A stretch of 64,000 bases of DNA from Halocaridina rubra. Lineage: Eukaryota > Arthropoda > Malacostraca > Decapoda > Atyidae. Numbering within the stretch: the stretch's first letter is position 1; each line of letters begins with the position of its first letter. Where the stretch lies: assembly GCA_037179515.1 (NCBI GenBank), contig JAXCGZ010020998.1:26001-90000 (forward strand), written 5' to 3'. The notes below the pieces were generated by a model, which worked only from the letters and a program-made list of their open reading frames with translations, did no database searches and was not told where the DNA came from. Made by a program: the position numbers and the translations under genes. This document shows, piece after piece, positions 45,645 through 57,144 of the stretch.

Positions 45645-45994
45645 TTTTAGAAGAGGGGATTATTCTCCTACCATGATAAAACCGCATTTTCTTATAGTTT
45701 TCGTTGTGAAATAAACGAATCTGAATTCCATTTCTGGCACCATATACAAAAATTATGTCCCCCTAATGGGGGTCTGGGGGCGTAGCCCCCAATTAGGGAA
45801 AATATAACCTTAAGGGGGTCCGGGTGCGATGCTTCCGGTTAGGCCAGACATGTTCCCCTAGGATAGGTTAGGTTACGACGCACCAACATTTTTTTTTCTC
45901 CAAAAATGGAAGTTAGATTCGTTTATTTCACAACGAAAACTATCAGAAAAATGAGGTTTTATTATTGTAAGGGAATAATCCCCTCTTCTAAAAA
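45645..45994. mobile_element. MITE with about 85-base inverted arms and GC-rich core
   Basis: The outer arms TTTTAGAAGAGGGGATTAT (45645) and its inverse (ending 45994) continue for about 85 bases at roughly 85 percent identity, including ATAGTTTTCGTTGTGAAATA. The 150-base core is unusually GC-rich and holds its own small hairpin (GGGGGCGTAGCCCCC). No coding potential. Confidence 0.8.
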
Positions 45995-46531
45995 TTTACC
46001 GAAACAGAATGATTTGCTGACACTGCGTGCCACTTAATATTTTGGCCAACATGACCTTCAACTTGACCTTGGCGCCCAAGGGGAGGAAACACGATTATCT
46101 CTGACAGGAAAAAATTTATATCATTATCAAGTTCTCCCCACGTCATACAGCTTATTATTATTATTATTATTTCTTTTTGAAACAAATTAACTTTTGCTAT
46201 ATAAAACACGATAGAGTATGTTTTAATAATGGGCGTCTTTAAGGTTTATCTATTTATGCAGCTTATCTGATATAAAATAGTCACACGAGATTATAATAGG
46301 CAGAAAAACGAAAATGTTACTGCCACAAGTGTTAACAATAATGCTTACGTATTATTTAGGAATATTAATATAATCTAACAATACGTGAAAGCCGGTAGAA
46401 TGCTATGAATAGAATTATCTAATACATTAATTATATTCATTACTTGATGATGAATAATACATACATGCATTATATTGAAAGAAAACTGAGAGTCAGAGCA
46501 ACAAACCATCAAAAATTATATAAGAAATTAC
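45995..46531. other. Non-coding stretch, nothing recognised
   Basis: AT-rich DNA between the MITE and the first MDH1 exon 1 candidate. Only a short ATT repeat at about 46150 is visible. Confidence 0.5.
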
Positions 46532-46630
46532 CATTTTTGACGTGAGGAGGTATTGCCGTCAGATCACTTCGATTCCCAGACCCTGAGTGAAGCTTTGACG
46601 AGTTCTGAAACCTTCTGAACATTATTTTTG
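46532..46630 (-). CDS. MDH1: MDH1 exon 1 candidate A (start codon only)
   Basis: Exon 2 starts with GCT (Ala2), so exon 1 must end exactly with ATG at a splice donor. At 46534-46532 the - strand reads GTCAAAAATG|GTAATTTC: a good arthropod start context (A at -3, and G after splicing) directly before a GT donor. The upstream end given here is arbitrary, because the transcription start is not visible. The resulting intron 1 would be about 7.1 kb and contain the full Tigger element at 42417-45511. Inference only; candidate B at 51884 competes. Confidence 0.35.
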
Positions 46631-47174
46631 GCATCACAAATTTTTATTCATTTAAAAAAATCATCATTGATATAGTTAAGAGACGTAATTAAATGAGCGG
46701 AAATTTAATAATATTTTTTATCTCTTTTTTATTTTTATTAAAATAATTTCCTTATTAAGGTCGAACGTCAAGCATCGAATCCTTTCAAGAGGATTCGAAC
46801 AATGCTTTGATTTCATGATTGACATTCGTATATATATATACATTTTTTTTCTTTTTTTAGTTTGATTCATATATGTCATTTATTTAATAGTTATTTCCTC
46901 TTATAAAGTGTTGTATATAAAACTAAGTTTAAAAAATAGATGCAGATTACTTTAATCGAATTTAATATACGAAAAACATGAACTGATTAAAGTAAGACAC
47001 AAAAAACTACATTGAGTATTTAACTCTAAAAAATATATATATATAAATAACAACAAATATATGACCAGTCTGCTCATGCGCCAACTGGATAAGAATAAAA
47101 GAGGCATGTGCCTCCTCTATACTGATCACGTGATCAGTAGTGCCATTCCAAGGTCAAAGGTCAGTTTCTTAAGT

Positions 47175-48710
47175 ACTATAAGTCAAAGTCAAAGTCAAAA
47201 ATTTTATTCCATCAAAAATGGCTATTACATGATAATTAATCTAATTACAAATTACAATGTAAAATGTCAAAATAAAACAAATGAAATTTGCAAAGCACAA
47301 AATCAAAATATTTACACATTAAAATAAGCATACATACACTTCGTCTACCCAATGGGAGGATAATAATGAGACTAAAATCACTTATTAAGTAGGTGATTTA
47401 AAAGATGAGATTTAAGTGAGGGTAATGTTTGGCAGCTTCTTAAGTTTGCGGGTAAAGAGTTCCAAAGTCTCGGGCCCATTACATTTAAGGCTCTTGCCCC
47501 AATATCAGTGGAAGTTCTGGGCACGTAAAAAGAATTATGATATCTGGTGTTGACGTTATTGATACGCACTTGATTAACTGTTGGCAATGAGAAGAGCCAT
47601 TCCGGTAATATTCCATGATTTATTTTAAAAACTAAAGGACAGATATTATATATGAACTTCATGTCCATCCTTAGCCAACCCAATCTCTCAAAGAGGGGAG
47701 TCACGTGATCATATTTATGCACCCCCCCTATGGCAACTCTTGCAGCAAAATTCTGGAGCCTTTTCACTCGTAACATCTGGGTCTTAGTCGTGGAACCCCA
47801 AACACTCAGACAGTAGTTGAGAATACTTAAAATTAATGTTTGTACTACAATTACCCTACAATCAGGCTCGAATCTTTCATAGACTCTGTTCACTTTTTTA
47901 TGTAGTTCATCGATATGAAAATTAAATGTCATGGTACTGTCCATAATAACTCCTAGATTTTTAACCTTATTAGATGGGAAGAGTGAAACATTGTTGAAAT
48001 TTATACTGATGTTCTCAGGAATGCGGGACAGGTATTGATTTGATCCAAAAATAACAAATTTAGTTTTATTTTCGTTCAGTAAAAGACCATTACTGTTAAA
48101 ATAACTTTTGGCACAGTTTAATATATCTTCAGCCCTTTTTAAGATTTCAGGAATTCTATCAATGTCACCAGTAAGCATAATCTGGGTGTCATCAGCATAC
48201 ATAACAAGTAGGCAATCTCTTATAAATTGAGGTAAATCATTAACATATATTAGGAAAAGCAGAGGACCCAAAATTGAACCCTGAGGAACGCCAAAACTGA
48301 TATCTAAAGAAGAAGAGAGAGTCGAGCCCATTCGAACTGATTGAATTCGATCTTTCAGATAATTTTCGAACCAAAATGAGTCAACATGAACTTTGGAAAG
48401 TTTTCTCATTAGAATTTGATGGTGTACACTGTCAAATGCTTTAGACAAATCTAACAATAATAAAAGTGATATTTTCTTATTTTCAATATTACTATAAATT
48501 TTATCAGTAATTTTAAGTAGGGCCGTCTCGGTCGAAAGTTTAGGCCGAAAACCGTGTTGTTCTTCACATAATAGACAATTTGATTCAAGGAAATTTATTA
48601 ACTGGGTGGCAACTACCTTCTCAAGTATTTTAGACAGAATGCTGAGAAGAGAGATTGGCCTATAATTTTCAACATTATTAGTATCTCCATTTTTAGATCT
48701 GTATTTCATT
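47175..48710 (-). mobile_element. 5'-truncated LINE with (GACTTT)n tail
   Basis: It holds one open frame of 443 codons and a 3' UTR ending AATAAAATTTTTGACTTTG and further GACTTT units at about 47175-47200. The tail of short repeats instead of poly(A) fits CR1/L2-type groups. The endonuclease part is missing, cut at about 48710. Confidence 0.85.
47378..48709 (-). pseudogene. LINE reverse transcriptase, N-terminally truncated
   Basis: 443 residues without a stop: NYRPISLLSILSKILEKVVA, LLDLSKAFDSVHHQIL, FGVPQGSILGPLLFLIYVND and the catalytic YADDTQ, followed by the thumb and C-terminal domain (RLWNSLPANLRSCQTLPSLK). The frame is intact, but endonuclease and ORF1 are absent, so it cannot retrotranspose on its own. 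Confidence 0.9.
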
Positions 48711-48812
48711 ATGAACTAGTGATATAGGATGCTACTTGCCTTACCACTTAAGATATAAAACAAGTAATGTTTTTCATGGTGCTGTACCTCGAATTAGAGT
48801 AGTCAGATATTC

Positions 48813-48884
<72 letters not shown>
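48813..48884. repeat. (TAA)n microsatellite
   Basis: About 72 bases of TAA next to a SINE fragment. Confidence 0.95.
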
Positions 48885-48886
<2 letters not shown>

Positions 48887-49075
48887 GTGATCGGTTTTAC
48901 GTCACGAGCTCCCTTTTCTACTAATGGCTAGGACGGTGACTTATTGAGGACTTTGGTTTTGGCAAGTGTGGCCGTTACCCTGAGTAAATATCCTTTCTAA
49001 CCTCAGACTGCTGTGAACAGTGAACCTAACACCTGACGAATCAAAGTTGTGAGCGTTACCACTCAGCCACAATAC
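48885..49075 (-). mobile_element. tRNA-derived SINE, family A, diverged copy
   Basis: It shares TTTTACGTCACGAGCTCCC, CTAGGACGGTGAC and CTAACCTCAGACTG with the intact copies. The tRNA end is decayed. Confidence 0.7.
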
Positions 49076-49100
49076 TAATACTAATAATAATAATGTTGTG

Positions 49101-49290
49101 GTTCCGGTTTTACGTCACGGACTCCCTTTCCTACCAAGGGCTAGGACGGTTGCCTTCTTGCGAAGGACTTGTTTTGGCAGATATAATCCTTACCCTGAGT
49201 GCATGCCCTTGCTAACCTCAGACCGTGACGGGGCGCGAACCCTCGACCTGACTCCAAGGAGTCGCGGACGCTATCGCTTGAGCCACGGTG

Positions 49291-49292
<2 letters not shown>
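49101..49292 (-). mobile_element. tRNA-derived SINE, family A
   Basis: On the - strand: tRNA-like head GTGGCTCAAGCGATAGCGTC with B box AGGGTTCGCGCCCCG, then the family tail ending in GTAAAACCGGAAC. It is followed by a (TAC)n(TAA)n array at 49292-49388. Confidence 0.85.
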
Positions 49293-49321
<29 letters not shown>

Positions 49322-49388
49322 ATAATAATAATAATAATAATAAAAATAATAATAATACTAATAATAAAAACAATAATAATAATAATAA
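49292..49388. repeat. (TAC)n and (TAA)n compound microsatellite
   Basis: About 97 bases of trinucleotide repeat directly behind the SINE head. Confidence 0.9.
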
Positions 49389-49894
49389 TGAGGGAAATTT
49401 GCACATACGTTTAAGATATACATGAAATATTCTAAAAATATTCACTCGTAGTCAATAATTGCACGCCATCCACTGATCCATAATATCATGCACAGCTTGG
49501 CGGATATTACAGTAATTTCTGGCCGTTTTAAGTGTCACAATTACTTCCTATTCGAATGGTCACGGGAAGACAAAAAATGGAGCCGGAGAGTTAAGAATGG
49601 ATGCCCTTCTTTACGCTCAGCAGCAGGAATCGAACCAGCATTTGTCAGGGTGTTCATTTCCCGATCGCAGGCTCTACTATCATTATGCGAATTACTGCAA
49701 TCCCACTCATTACATCATGTAATACTTAGCGCTTATATACATACACACCATATTTTCAATATGTTGCTATTATTTCCTAAATATACGCTCTTGTCAATTA
49801 ATTACAGAATAATTATATACATAATTCTGTAAAACTGGCAAGTATCCACACCAAGAACATGCATAATAATTGATAATAAGATCATTCAGTAGTT

Positions 49895-50165
49895 GACCCA
49901 CGGTACCAGCCGCCCGTTGCGCTCTACCACTGAAGGTTTAGATTTAAATAGGCCAATCCAGGTAAGTTCGATGTTAAGACTTCCTTCAGTTACGGTTCTT
50001 TTTCTGTGCCTACATCAACACCAAATATTATTGGATATTCGTACGCATTTCTTAGAATTCCTTCATATCTGACAAGTCACAACATTCCGCAATTCTGTTT
50101 CTCTTTATATTTTCTCCGTGCCCAGGCCCGTTGAGGGCAGTCTTATTTTTTTGGAGGGGGGCCCA
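49895..50165 (+). mobile_element. LINE 3' fragment (+ orientation)
   Basis: It matches the 3' UTR of the jockey/I-like LINE: CGCCCGTTGCGCTCTACCAC, TGACAAGTCACAACATTCC, CGTGCCCAGGCCCGTTGAGG. A second copy in the same direction is at 50195-50475 and an inverted one at 50577-50830. Confidence 0.7.
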
Positions 50166-50194
50166 ATCCTGGTTTCAATCATAAAAAAAAAAAA

Positions 50195-50475
50195 AATCAG
50201 TGGTAGGTCCATGGTACCAGACGCCCGTTGCGATCGACAACTGAAAGCCTTTTGGATTTAAAACGGACTGACTCGGACAGATTGATTTAAAGTCCCCCTT
50301 CAGTTACTGTTTTTATCCTGTGCCTACATCAACACCGAATACATTGACGTATTCATTACGAATCTCTTGCTATCCCTTCACATTTGACGAGTTACAACAC
50401 TCCCCATTTCCAATTCTCTTTACTTTCTCGTTTTTGATGAGGGCTAATTGCTTTACCCGTTCCTGTTTCATGATC
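50195..50475 (+). mobile_element. LINE 3' fragment, second copy
   Basis: It resembles the copy just before it (GCCCGTTGCG, CTGTGCCTACATCAACACCG, GAGTTACAACACTCC). The two may have arisen by local duplication or by two insertions. Confidence 0.65.
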
Positions 50476-50576
50476 CTATAAAATGAAACTATTGCTTTGA
50501 TATTCAAGAGCTGTGTAGAGTTAGAAAGATCAGAGTATCTGAGAGAAATCAGTGTTTAAGTTTTTTTTTTTATGAT

Positions 50577-50830
50577 TGTGACACCAGGACAGGCCAAAAA
50601 AAAAAAAAAAATCTACCCTCATCAAGCCTGGGCACGAAGAAAACAAAAAGAGAAACAGATATGGAGAGTGTTGTGACTTGTCAGATGTGAAGGGATAATA
50701 ATACATGTATAACGAATATCTAAGATATTCGGTGTTGATGTAGGCATAGAAAGAGAACCGTAACTGAAGGAAGACTTAACATCGAACTGTCCAGGACAGT
50801 CTTAGTGATATAACCATATTCCTAAATTAA
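50577..50830 (-). mobile_element. LINE 3' fragment, inverted copy
   Basis: GTGACACCAGGACAGGCC with the A-rich tail and GTGTTGTGACTTGTCAGATG. With the preceding fragment it forms a long inverted repeat. Confidence 0.7.
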
Positions 50831-51260
50831 ATTCTTTTGTATTTTCTTGGCAAACCATAGCGTTCTTAGCAGAACCTTAAATGAATTAAAGATTCATTTT
50901 AACTATTAAATACATTTTACAAAGTAAAATGAACATATATTAAGTTCGTTTGTATTGAGTAAGCTTCCTTCCAATGTATATTTACATTCACAGATATAAT
51001 AATAAAAAGAACGAGAAAAAAAGTGCGAATGGAAGTGAGAATGAGATATTCTCTAAGATAAATGCTTTGATAATAATAAAATAATAAAAATAATATAAAA
51101 TAAAACTGAAGATAAAGATAGCAAAAATTAAGAAAAAATAATGTGATATTCTTCGATAGTACGTTTTGCATAAACTTCGCTTGAGAAAAATTTTAATTTC
51201 TCACTAGGAAAAAAATATTTAGAAACACATTTTTTCATTACCATTGCTTAAAAAACGATT
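50831..51260. other. Non-coding stretch, nothing recognised
   Basis: AT-rich DNA without motif or repeat match that I can see. Confidence 0.5.
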
Positions 51261-51278
51261 ATTTCTTTCATGTAAGGT

Positions 51279-51483
51279 TTTTATTTTTTTTCCGGTTTTA
51301 AGTCACGAACTCCCTTTTCTACCAAGGGCTAGGACAGTTGCTTTCTTGCGAAGGACTTGTTTTGGCAGATGTAATCATTACCCCGAGTGCATGCCCTTGC
51401 TAACCTCAGACCGTGACGGGGCGCGAACCCACGACCTGCCGCATCAGAGTCGCGGACGCTACCGCTTGAGCCACGGTGACTAC
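51279..51483 (-). mobile_element. tRNA-derived SINE, family A, with target duplication
   Basis: On the - strand: CCGTGGCTCAAGCGGTAGCG (A box) and GTGGGTTCGCGCCCCG (B box), then the family tail. Flanks ATTTCT..CATGTAAGGT at 51261-51278 and 51484-51501 look like an 18-base target-site duplication. Confidence 0.88.
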
Positions 51484-51516
51484 ATTTCTACCATGTAAGG
51501 TAAATATGTTTATTAC

Positions 51517-51695
51517 GGGACCGCCATAGCGTAACCGGAAAATTGCTTGACTTGGGAAGTAATGGACCCGAGTTCGAGGACACAGTGTGGAGATAGGATG
51601 GGCCTCCTGCCTTAAGTTTCCCTGCTTCAATCCATCTGTGTCCACCCCCAAATGGGGACTCATACTCGTAGTGACACACTAAGCGTTAAAAAAAA
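51517..51695 (+). mobile_element. tRNA-derived SINE, family B
   Basis: It starts GGGACCGCCATAGCGTAACC, with B-box-like CCCGAGTTCGAGGACAC, then CTGTGTCCACCCCCAAATGG and an A run at 51688-51702. Other old copies: 30735-30885, and perhaps 33920, 36845 and 38695. Confidence 0.7.
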
Positions 51696-51883
51696 AAAAA
51701 TAAAACTGTCTATACATGCCGGAGCTTAAATACACCACAAGTAAGTAAGTAAGTAAGTACATTTATAAACTAACGAGTATTATTGACATTGAGAGAATAT
51801 ATTCATTCTCACGTACACCAAAGTGGTTTGGTAAGTTACAGTAAAACAGGAGGAGGGGGGGAGGGAGGCGGCGGATAACCTAC

Positions 51884-51960
51884 CATGGCAACTGCGCGTA
51901 GAGGTGACAAGAAGCCCTCCTTGAAGGACAAAGCATAAATAAAACAAATAAAAAATAATG
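51884..51960 (-). CDS. MDH1: MDH1 exon 1 candidate B (start codon only)
   Basis: The - strand reads CAGTTGCCATG|GTAGGTTA at 51886-51884, so an ATG again sits exactly at a donor, here a stronger one (GTAGGT). This would also give M|AEPVRV. The surrounding DNA is more GC-rich than average. Intron 1 would be 12.4 kb. It is listed because the sequence does not decide between the two; both could be alternative first exons, or neither. The upstream border is arbitrary. Confidence 0.25.
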
Positions 51961-52054
51961 GAATATGGGTGTGGCCAGACCTTAGGAGCGGATTCATAGT
52001 TAAATCTACTGTGTAGTTTATAATAATGAGGAGGCTCATCAAAAACAGTTGAAG

Positions 52055-52094
<40 letters not shown>

Positions 52095-52118
52095 TTATTA
52101 TTATTATTATTATTATTG
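52055..52118. repeat. (TTA)n microsatellite
   Basis: About 64 bases of ATT/TTA with one CTT. Confidence 0.93.
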
Positions 52119-52439
52119 TTGTCTTGATTGTTGTGGCTGCTGTTATTATCAAACATAATAGCTGTAGTAGAAGTAAACGAAGAAAGGAAAGAGAAAAATG
52201 TGAAGAAAAGTAAGCAGAAGTAGCAGTGGTGGTATTAATAGTAGTAGCAGCAGCATTAGTAGTAGTAATAGTAGTAGATCAAATATCTGTTCATACATGG
52301 TGTAAATATACTACGTCCAATATGATCAATTTAATACCTTTCCTTAGAATGAAATTACCAAATATGATAAATACATTCGCATACATGCATAGAATCTATT
52401 CACGCCATTTACCTATTCAATAGAAGATGGATAAGTTGT

Positions 52440-52850
52440 ATCCAAGTGAGTATTTGAGGGTCCTCTGCCTCCCACAGTTCATTCTCGATATATATTTTCT
52501 TCTTAATGCTTCCCAACAGTTCAGTCTCTCTTTCTCTATAACTCTGCATTTTTTTTTTTTTTGTTTCTTGGGGATGGGTGGCTTCTACTCTAGGGTGAAA
52601 CTGAGTGCCCTCTACATCTCTTAGTTCATTTTCTCTTTCTAGCTCTTCATTTTATTCTTTCTTTCAAGGAGATGGGCGAATTCTACGTAAGTGAGAAGTG
52701 GAGCTTCATTCTCTCTTTTTCTGCATTGTGTTTCTTGGAGATGGGTGGGGGATTTATCCAAATAATGAATCGAACATCCTCTGCCTCCCATAGTTCATCC
52801 TCTTATGCTCCTACTATGCATTTTCCTTTCTTTCTCCAGTGGGTATGGGA
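52440..52850. repeat. Three diverged tandem units
   Basis: Units share CCTCTGCCTCCCACAGTTC or a variant and TTTCTTGGGGATGGGTGG, spaced by about 130-190 bases. A related piece is at 34452. No protein motif is seen. Confidence 0.6.
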
Positions 52851-53102
52851 CAAGAAAACCGCCTCCGTTATCAACTACGCGTCGAAAGTCTATTGTATGG
52901 GGCGGAGTAAGGGGACTGAGAATCCTTCCCTTCTTATTTTCTTCCCGCTGAATACAGACTTTTGCTCTTACTCGGACACGCCCTTTACAAATAAGGTTAT
53001 GGCCCTTGATTATAGATAGATAGACAATGATTACTTGAACATTTAAAGCAGTTATGAAATTTTTTCAATATACTATATGCATGCTTGTCTTCAAGTGTAT
53101 TT

Positions 53103-53219
<117 letters not shown>

Positions 53220-53619
53220 TGTGCTCAGTAAAAGAGCTCTTCAGGAATTTGATCTTTTATCGCTATTGTTTACCACGTTCTTGAGCAAGGAAGTATGGTG
53301 TGGACCCAAGAGAATCCTACAAAATACAACAATAAAAAGACATTTTACCATCTGGTTCTGATTTTGCAGGAAATAATAAATTGACATCTCCAATAGATAA
53401 TAGACCTATATTGCGTGTGTTTAAGTTCTTCTTCTTCCCTCCTGCTTCTCCTTCTCTCCTGCTCTTTTACTCTTCTTCTTCTTCTTCTATGCAACCAACC
53501 AGAATCGAAGTCATTTTGTAACGACGTCATCTTACGAAAATACCTCCAACCTCTCATAAATTACCATTTAATCTATAAAACTTACGCTGGCTATTTACTT
53601 CATCAACATGGTAACCTCG

Positions 53620-53643
53620 ATGCACACACACACACACACACAC
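53620..53643. repeat. (CA)n microsatellite
   Basis: Twelve CA units just before the minisatellite. Confidence 0.9.
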
Positions 53644-53659
53644 AAGCACATATTCGAAA

Positions 53660-54600
53660 TCGCATCACCAAGTCTCCATCTCCACATCTTCAAAAATGCA
53701 AGACCAAGTCATCAACTCCATGCAGCTATCTTTTTGCAGAACTTACAAAAAACAATACTAAGTCTCCAACCCCAAAGCGCTCTTTTTGCACAACCCCCAA
53801 AACAGAAGTCCAAGTCTCAAACCCCATAGCGCTCTTTTTGCACAACTTCGAAAACGAAGACCAAGTCTCTAATATCATACCGCTGTTTTTGCACATCTTC
53901 AAAAACACAAGACCAAATCTCCAACTCTATAAATTTCCTTTTTTTTTCGTTTTGCATAACTTATAAAACACAAAACCTCTATTGTGCAAATCTCCAAAAA
54001 CAGAGGACCAAGTTTTTCAACCCCATACCGCTCTTTTTGCACATCTTCAAACACAGAAGACCAAGTCTTCAACTCCATGCACCTCCCTTTTTGCAAAACT
54101 TACACAATACTATACCAAGTCTCCAACCTCATACCGCTCTTTTTCCAAAACCCCGAAAACAGAAGAAAAATCTGTAACTCCATGCCGATTTAAAAAAAAA
54201 AAGAAAAAAAAAGAAGTCTCCAACTCCATACCAGTGCCTTTGTACATTTGTCAGAGACACAAGCCCAAATCTCCAACTCCATGCAATTTTTTTTTTCAAT
54301 TAATTTCTTTTTTCTTAACTTTAAAAACACAAAACCAAGTCTTCAACCCCTTACCGCTCTTCTTTGCACATTTTCAAAAACAAAAGACCAACTCTTTTCA
54401 ACCCCATTCCGCTTTTTTTTTTTTTTTCAACTTCAATAATACAAGACCAAGTCTTAAAACCCCATCCACATTTTTGGTACAGCTACAAAAACTCAGGACC
54501 AAGTGGCCAGCCCCATACCGCTCCTTTTGCACATCTGCAAAAACACAAGACCAAGTTTCCAAAACCCAAGCGACTTTTTTTTTTCCGCATCACATCCAGC
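53660..54600. repeat. Minisatellite, about 16 units of about 53 bases
   Basis: Units carry GACCAAGTCTCCAACTCC, ATACCGCTCTTTTTGCAC and ATCTTCAAAAACA in this order. Starts are visible near 53667, 53702, 53757, 53808, 53858, 53912, 54006, 54059, 54113, 54213, 54263, 54333, 54386, 54444, 54498 and 54551. Many units are diverged, some with T runs. One frame is open from 53982 to 54629 (215 codons, rich in Ser, Thr, Pro, Lys, Phe), probably by chance of repeat composition. Confidence 0.88.
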
Positions 54601-54639
54601 AGCAGCAGCATCGGTGTGCATTAACATAATGTCTTTGGA

Positions 54640-55390
54640 TCCCATCTTAACAAACAGCTGTCGATCTTAAATCCTTCCTTGGAACGGTTTTTGATCCTCT
54701 ATTAAACAGTGATCTAATTCCAATAGAGCCAGGTTGGGAGGGGAGGGGGGTGGGAAGAACCTTCCCACGCAAAGCTTTAAATAAAAAATAAAAAAGCGAA
54801 GGAGGAATATGAGAAGGATGAGAAGAAAGGAGAACAGGCAAGATAAGAATATAAAAGTGTGGGGAAAAATAAAAATTAGGAGGAAAATGTATGATACATT
54901 ATATCTTTATCTGTTACTGATCTACAAACGTAATCTTACTTGAGCGTGTAATCTACAGTTTTTCAATAAAAAATAAAATAATATAGAATTTAAGATAAGT
55001 ATGTCCGAAAATAATTTATAACTCTTTAACACGGATTAAAATCAGTGGGTGAAAGCTAAGAGTATTTTGGAAAAGCTGTTTGCTAATCTTCGGGGATTAC
55101 AATGATTAGCAAATTGATTGGAATTTTTCGGTGAACTTTGTAAAGAAGCCAGCCTATCTCATTTAAAAATAAATTGTAGCCCTCATTTCCAGCCGTTGAC
55201 ATGAAAGAGAAATAATATTACAGTGAAGTTATAGGTTAAGTTAGACTAAGGAAGGTTAGGTTGCCTTAGGTCTTGTTAAGTGTATCTATTTTTTCGGATA
55301 TATTTACATATATCTCTTTCTAAACTTGTTGGTCACACACTTCTGCACAGCTACGATAATATAGATTACATAGGAAATTAGCATCGACCA
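54640..55390. other. Non-coding stretch, nothing recognised
   Basis: No coding motif. It contains a short AGGTTAGGTT-type motif at about 55245-55265. Confidence 0.5.
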
Positions 55391-55871
55391 TAGTACCCCT
55401 TGTAAGGAGGGTGTCCCAGTCAAAGAAAACACAGTTTACTTTGTATCATCAAATGTGTAAACATCAGTTTTTCTTCTCATGATATGTGACCAATATTTCT
55501 TTTACTCTTGTTTGTTCCTCATGAACGTATATTAAGAGACTTAGTTACCATGGTAATGGATGAAATTTTCCTACCAGAAGCCCCTTGCCTACCTTGACTC
55601 TTCACTGGAGGAATATACGAAAGGGGGATTCCTAGTCCTGTCTCTCCGTCCCATTAGGTTGACTTTTGTGAGACGCATGGGGATGCGGAGACGGCATTTT
55701 TTTTTCTGCGTCTCAAAATGGGGAGAGATTAGAATGCAGAATATGAGAAAAAATCTCTGGAATAAAGAGGACACTTAGCTCCTCACTTAGAACCCGAAAA
55801 TAACAACAACAACAAGAACAATAATAATAATAATTATTATAATAATACTACTGCTACTAATAATAATAATA

Positions 55872-56110
55872 ATTCTTTGTGAGTGTGACACCGGGACGGG
55901 CAAAGAAAATTGTTCTAATCAGCCAGGGCACCCAGAAAATACTTAGCAAAAACTAACAGCCTAGGGACAATAATGAAATAACAGAATGATAAAGAATACA
56001 AATTTAAACAGAAAGAACAGTCAAAACAATGAAGACAATTGATAAACAGAAATGTGGAGTGTTGTGACTTGTCAGTTACGATGATAATACTATTTACTTT
56101 AATGAGATCC
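55872..56110 (-). mobile_element. LINE 3' end fragment
   Basis: GTGTGACACCGGGACGGGC and TGTTGTGACTTGTCAGTTAC, the 3' UTR of the jockey/I-like LINE, 5'-truncated. Confidence 0.68.
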
Positions 56111-56437
56111 TAATATACTCGTAATACTATATTAAATAAATAAATAAGGCAATATTGAATATCTATCACTACAGCTCTTACATCCTATAATTATACCATA
56201 CAGGAAGAGTCAATTTTACTTGAAAGTGAAATGTGGACATGATGATAACACATGTAATTACCAAGAGAAAGAAAGTCGTCACGTGGCTTGGCTCAGTTTT
56301 GGTAATTATGGTAGATATATCCATAGAAAAGGTCACACACCTCCAAGACTCCTAGATATTTATAACAAGTGACATTAACAGTGAAATCCAGCAAATCAGT
56401 GATAAGAATTTTACTTAGCTTCAGTCAATCAGGAACG

Positions 56438-56440
<3 letters not shown>

Positions 56441-56534
<94 letters not shown>
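56441..56534. repeat. (CT)n microsatellite
   Basis: About 94 bases of CT. Confidence 0.97.
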
Positions 56535-56535
<1 letters not shown>

Positions 56536-56842
56536 AATTACTAAACTTCATGGGGAGATGTGTGAATCCGTCTTTACATTAAAATAAACAACATGAACAA
56601 ACAAACTTGAATAAGGTTTTATAAACTAAGTTATATCAAATCAACTAAACAAAGGCAGTGAAATAGTACCCTAGGCCTACGGTATAACATTGCTGTTTTT
56701 TGCTTAGGCTTATCTGACCGTTAACAGTTTTTTTTTTCTTTTTTATTAAAAGAAAACTGATAATATCACTAGGTGAATTTCACGAGGATCTCATGAAGAC
56801 TTGGGACCTGACTTTTATCAACCATTTATTACAAGTAAATAT

Positions 56843-56881
56843 TAGGTTAGGTTAAAATTAGGTTAAGATTAGGTTAGGAAT
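56843..56881. repeat. Degenerate (TTAGG)n, telomere-like
   Basis: ATTAGGTTAGGTTAAAATTA and further GGTTA steps: about six imperfect units of the arthropod telomere motif inside the arm. Confidence 0.5.
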
Positions 56882-57144
56882 GGTACGTTAAGCTATGCTC
56901 GATACAGTCACCTTGGCAGTTTGAAACATCTCTTTGCCGTACCTTGATTTTACTATTTTTTTTTTTAATTAAACCAATTATCTATGAAGATAACCTCAAT
57001 TTAAAGCAACGTTTATCTCAATTCAAGCATTTAAAAATCCTTGAAATTACTTTTTTATTTTTATTTTTTAATTCATATCAAATATCTATGAAGATAACAG
57101 AATTTGAGCTTGGCCTTTATCAACGGCGACCAACTGAAGATTAA

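Noticed and set aside
48736..48924. Asn-rich open frame
   Set aside because: Translation of the (TAA)n microsatellite.
52672..53019. Open frame of 115 codons as a gene
   Set aside because: It lies in diverged tandem units, shows no motif and has no splice or start support.
55560..55778. Open frame of 72 codons as a small gene
   Set aside because: The sequence belongs to a dispersed repeat also seen near 58230-58400, and the peptide has no known motif.
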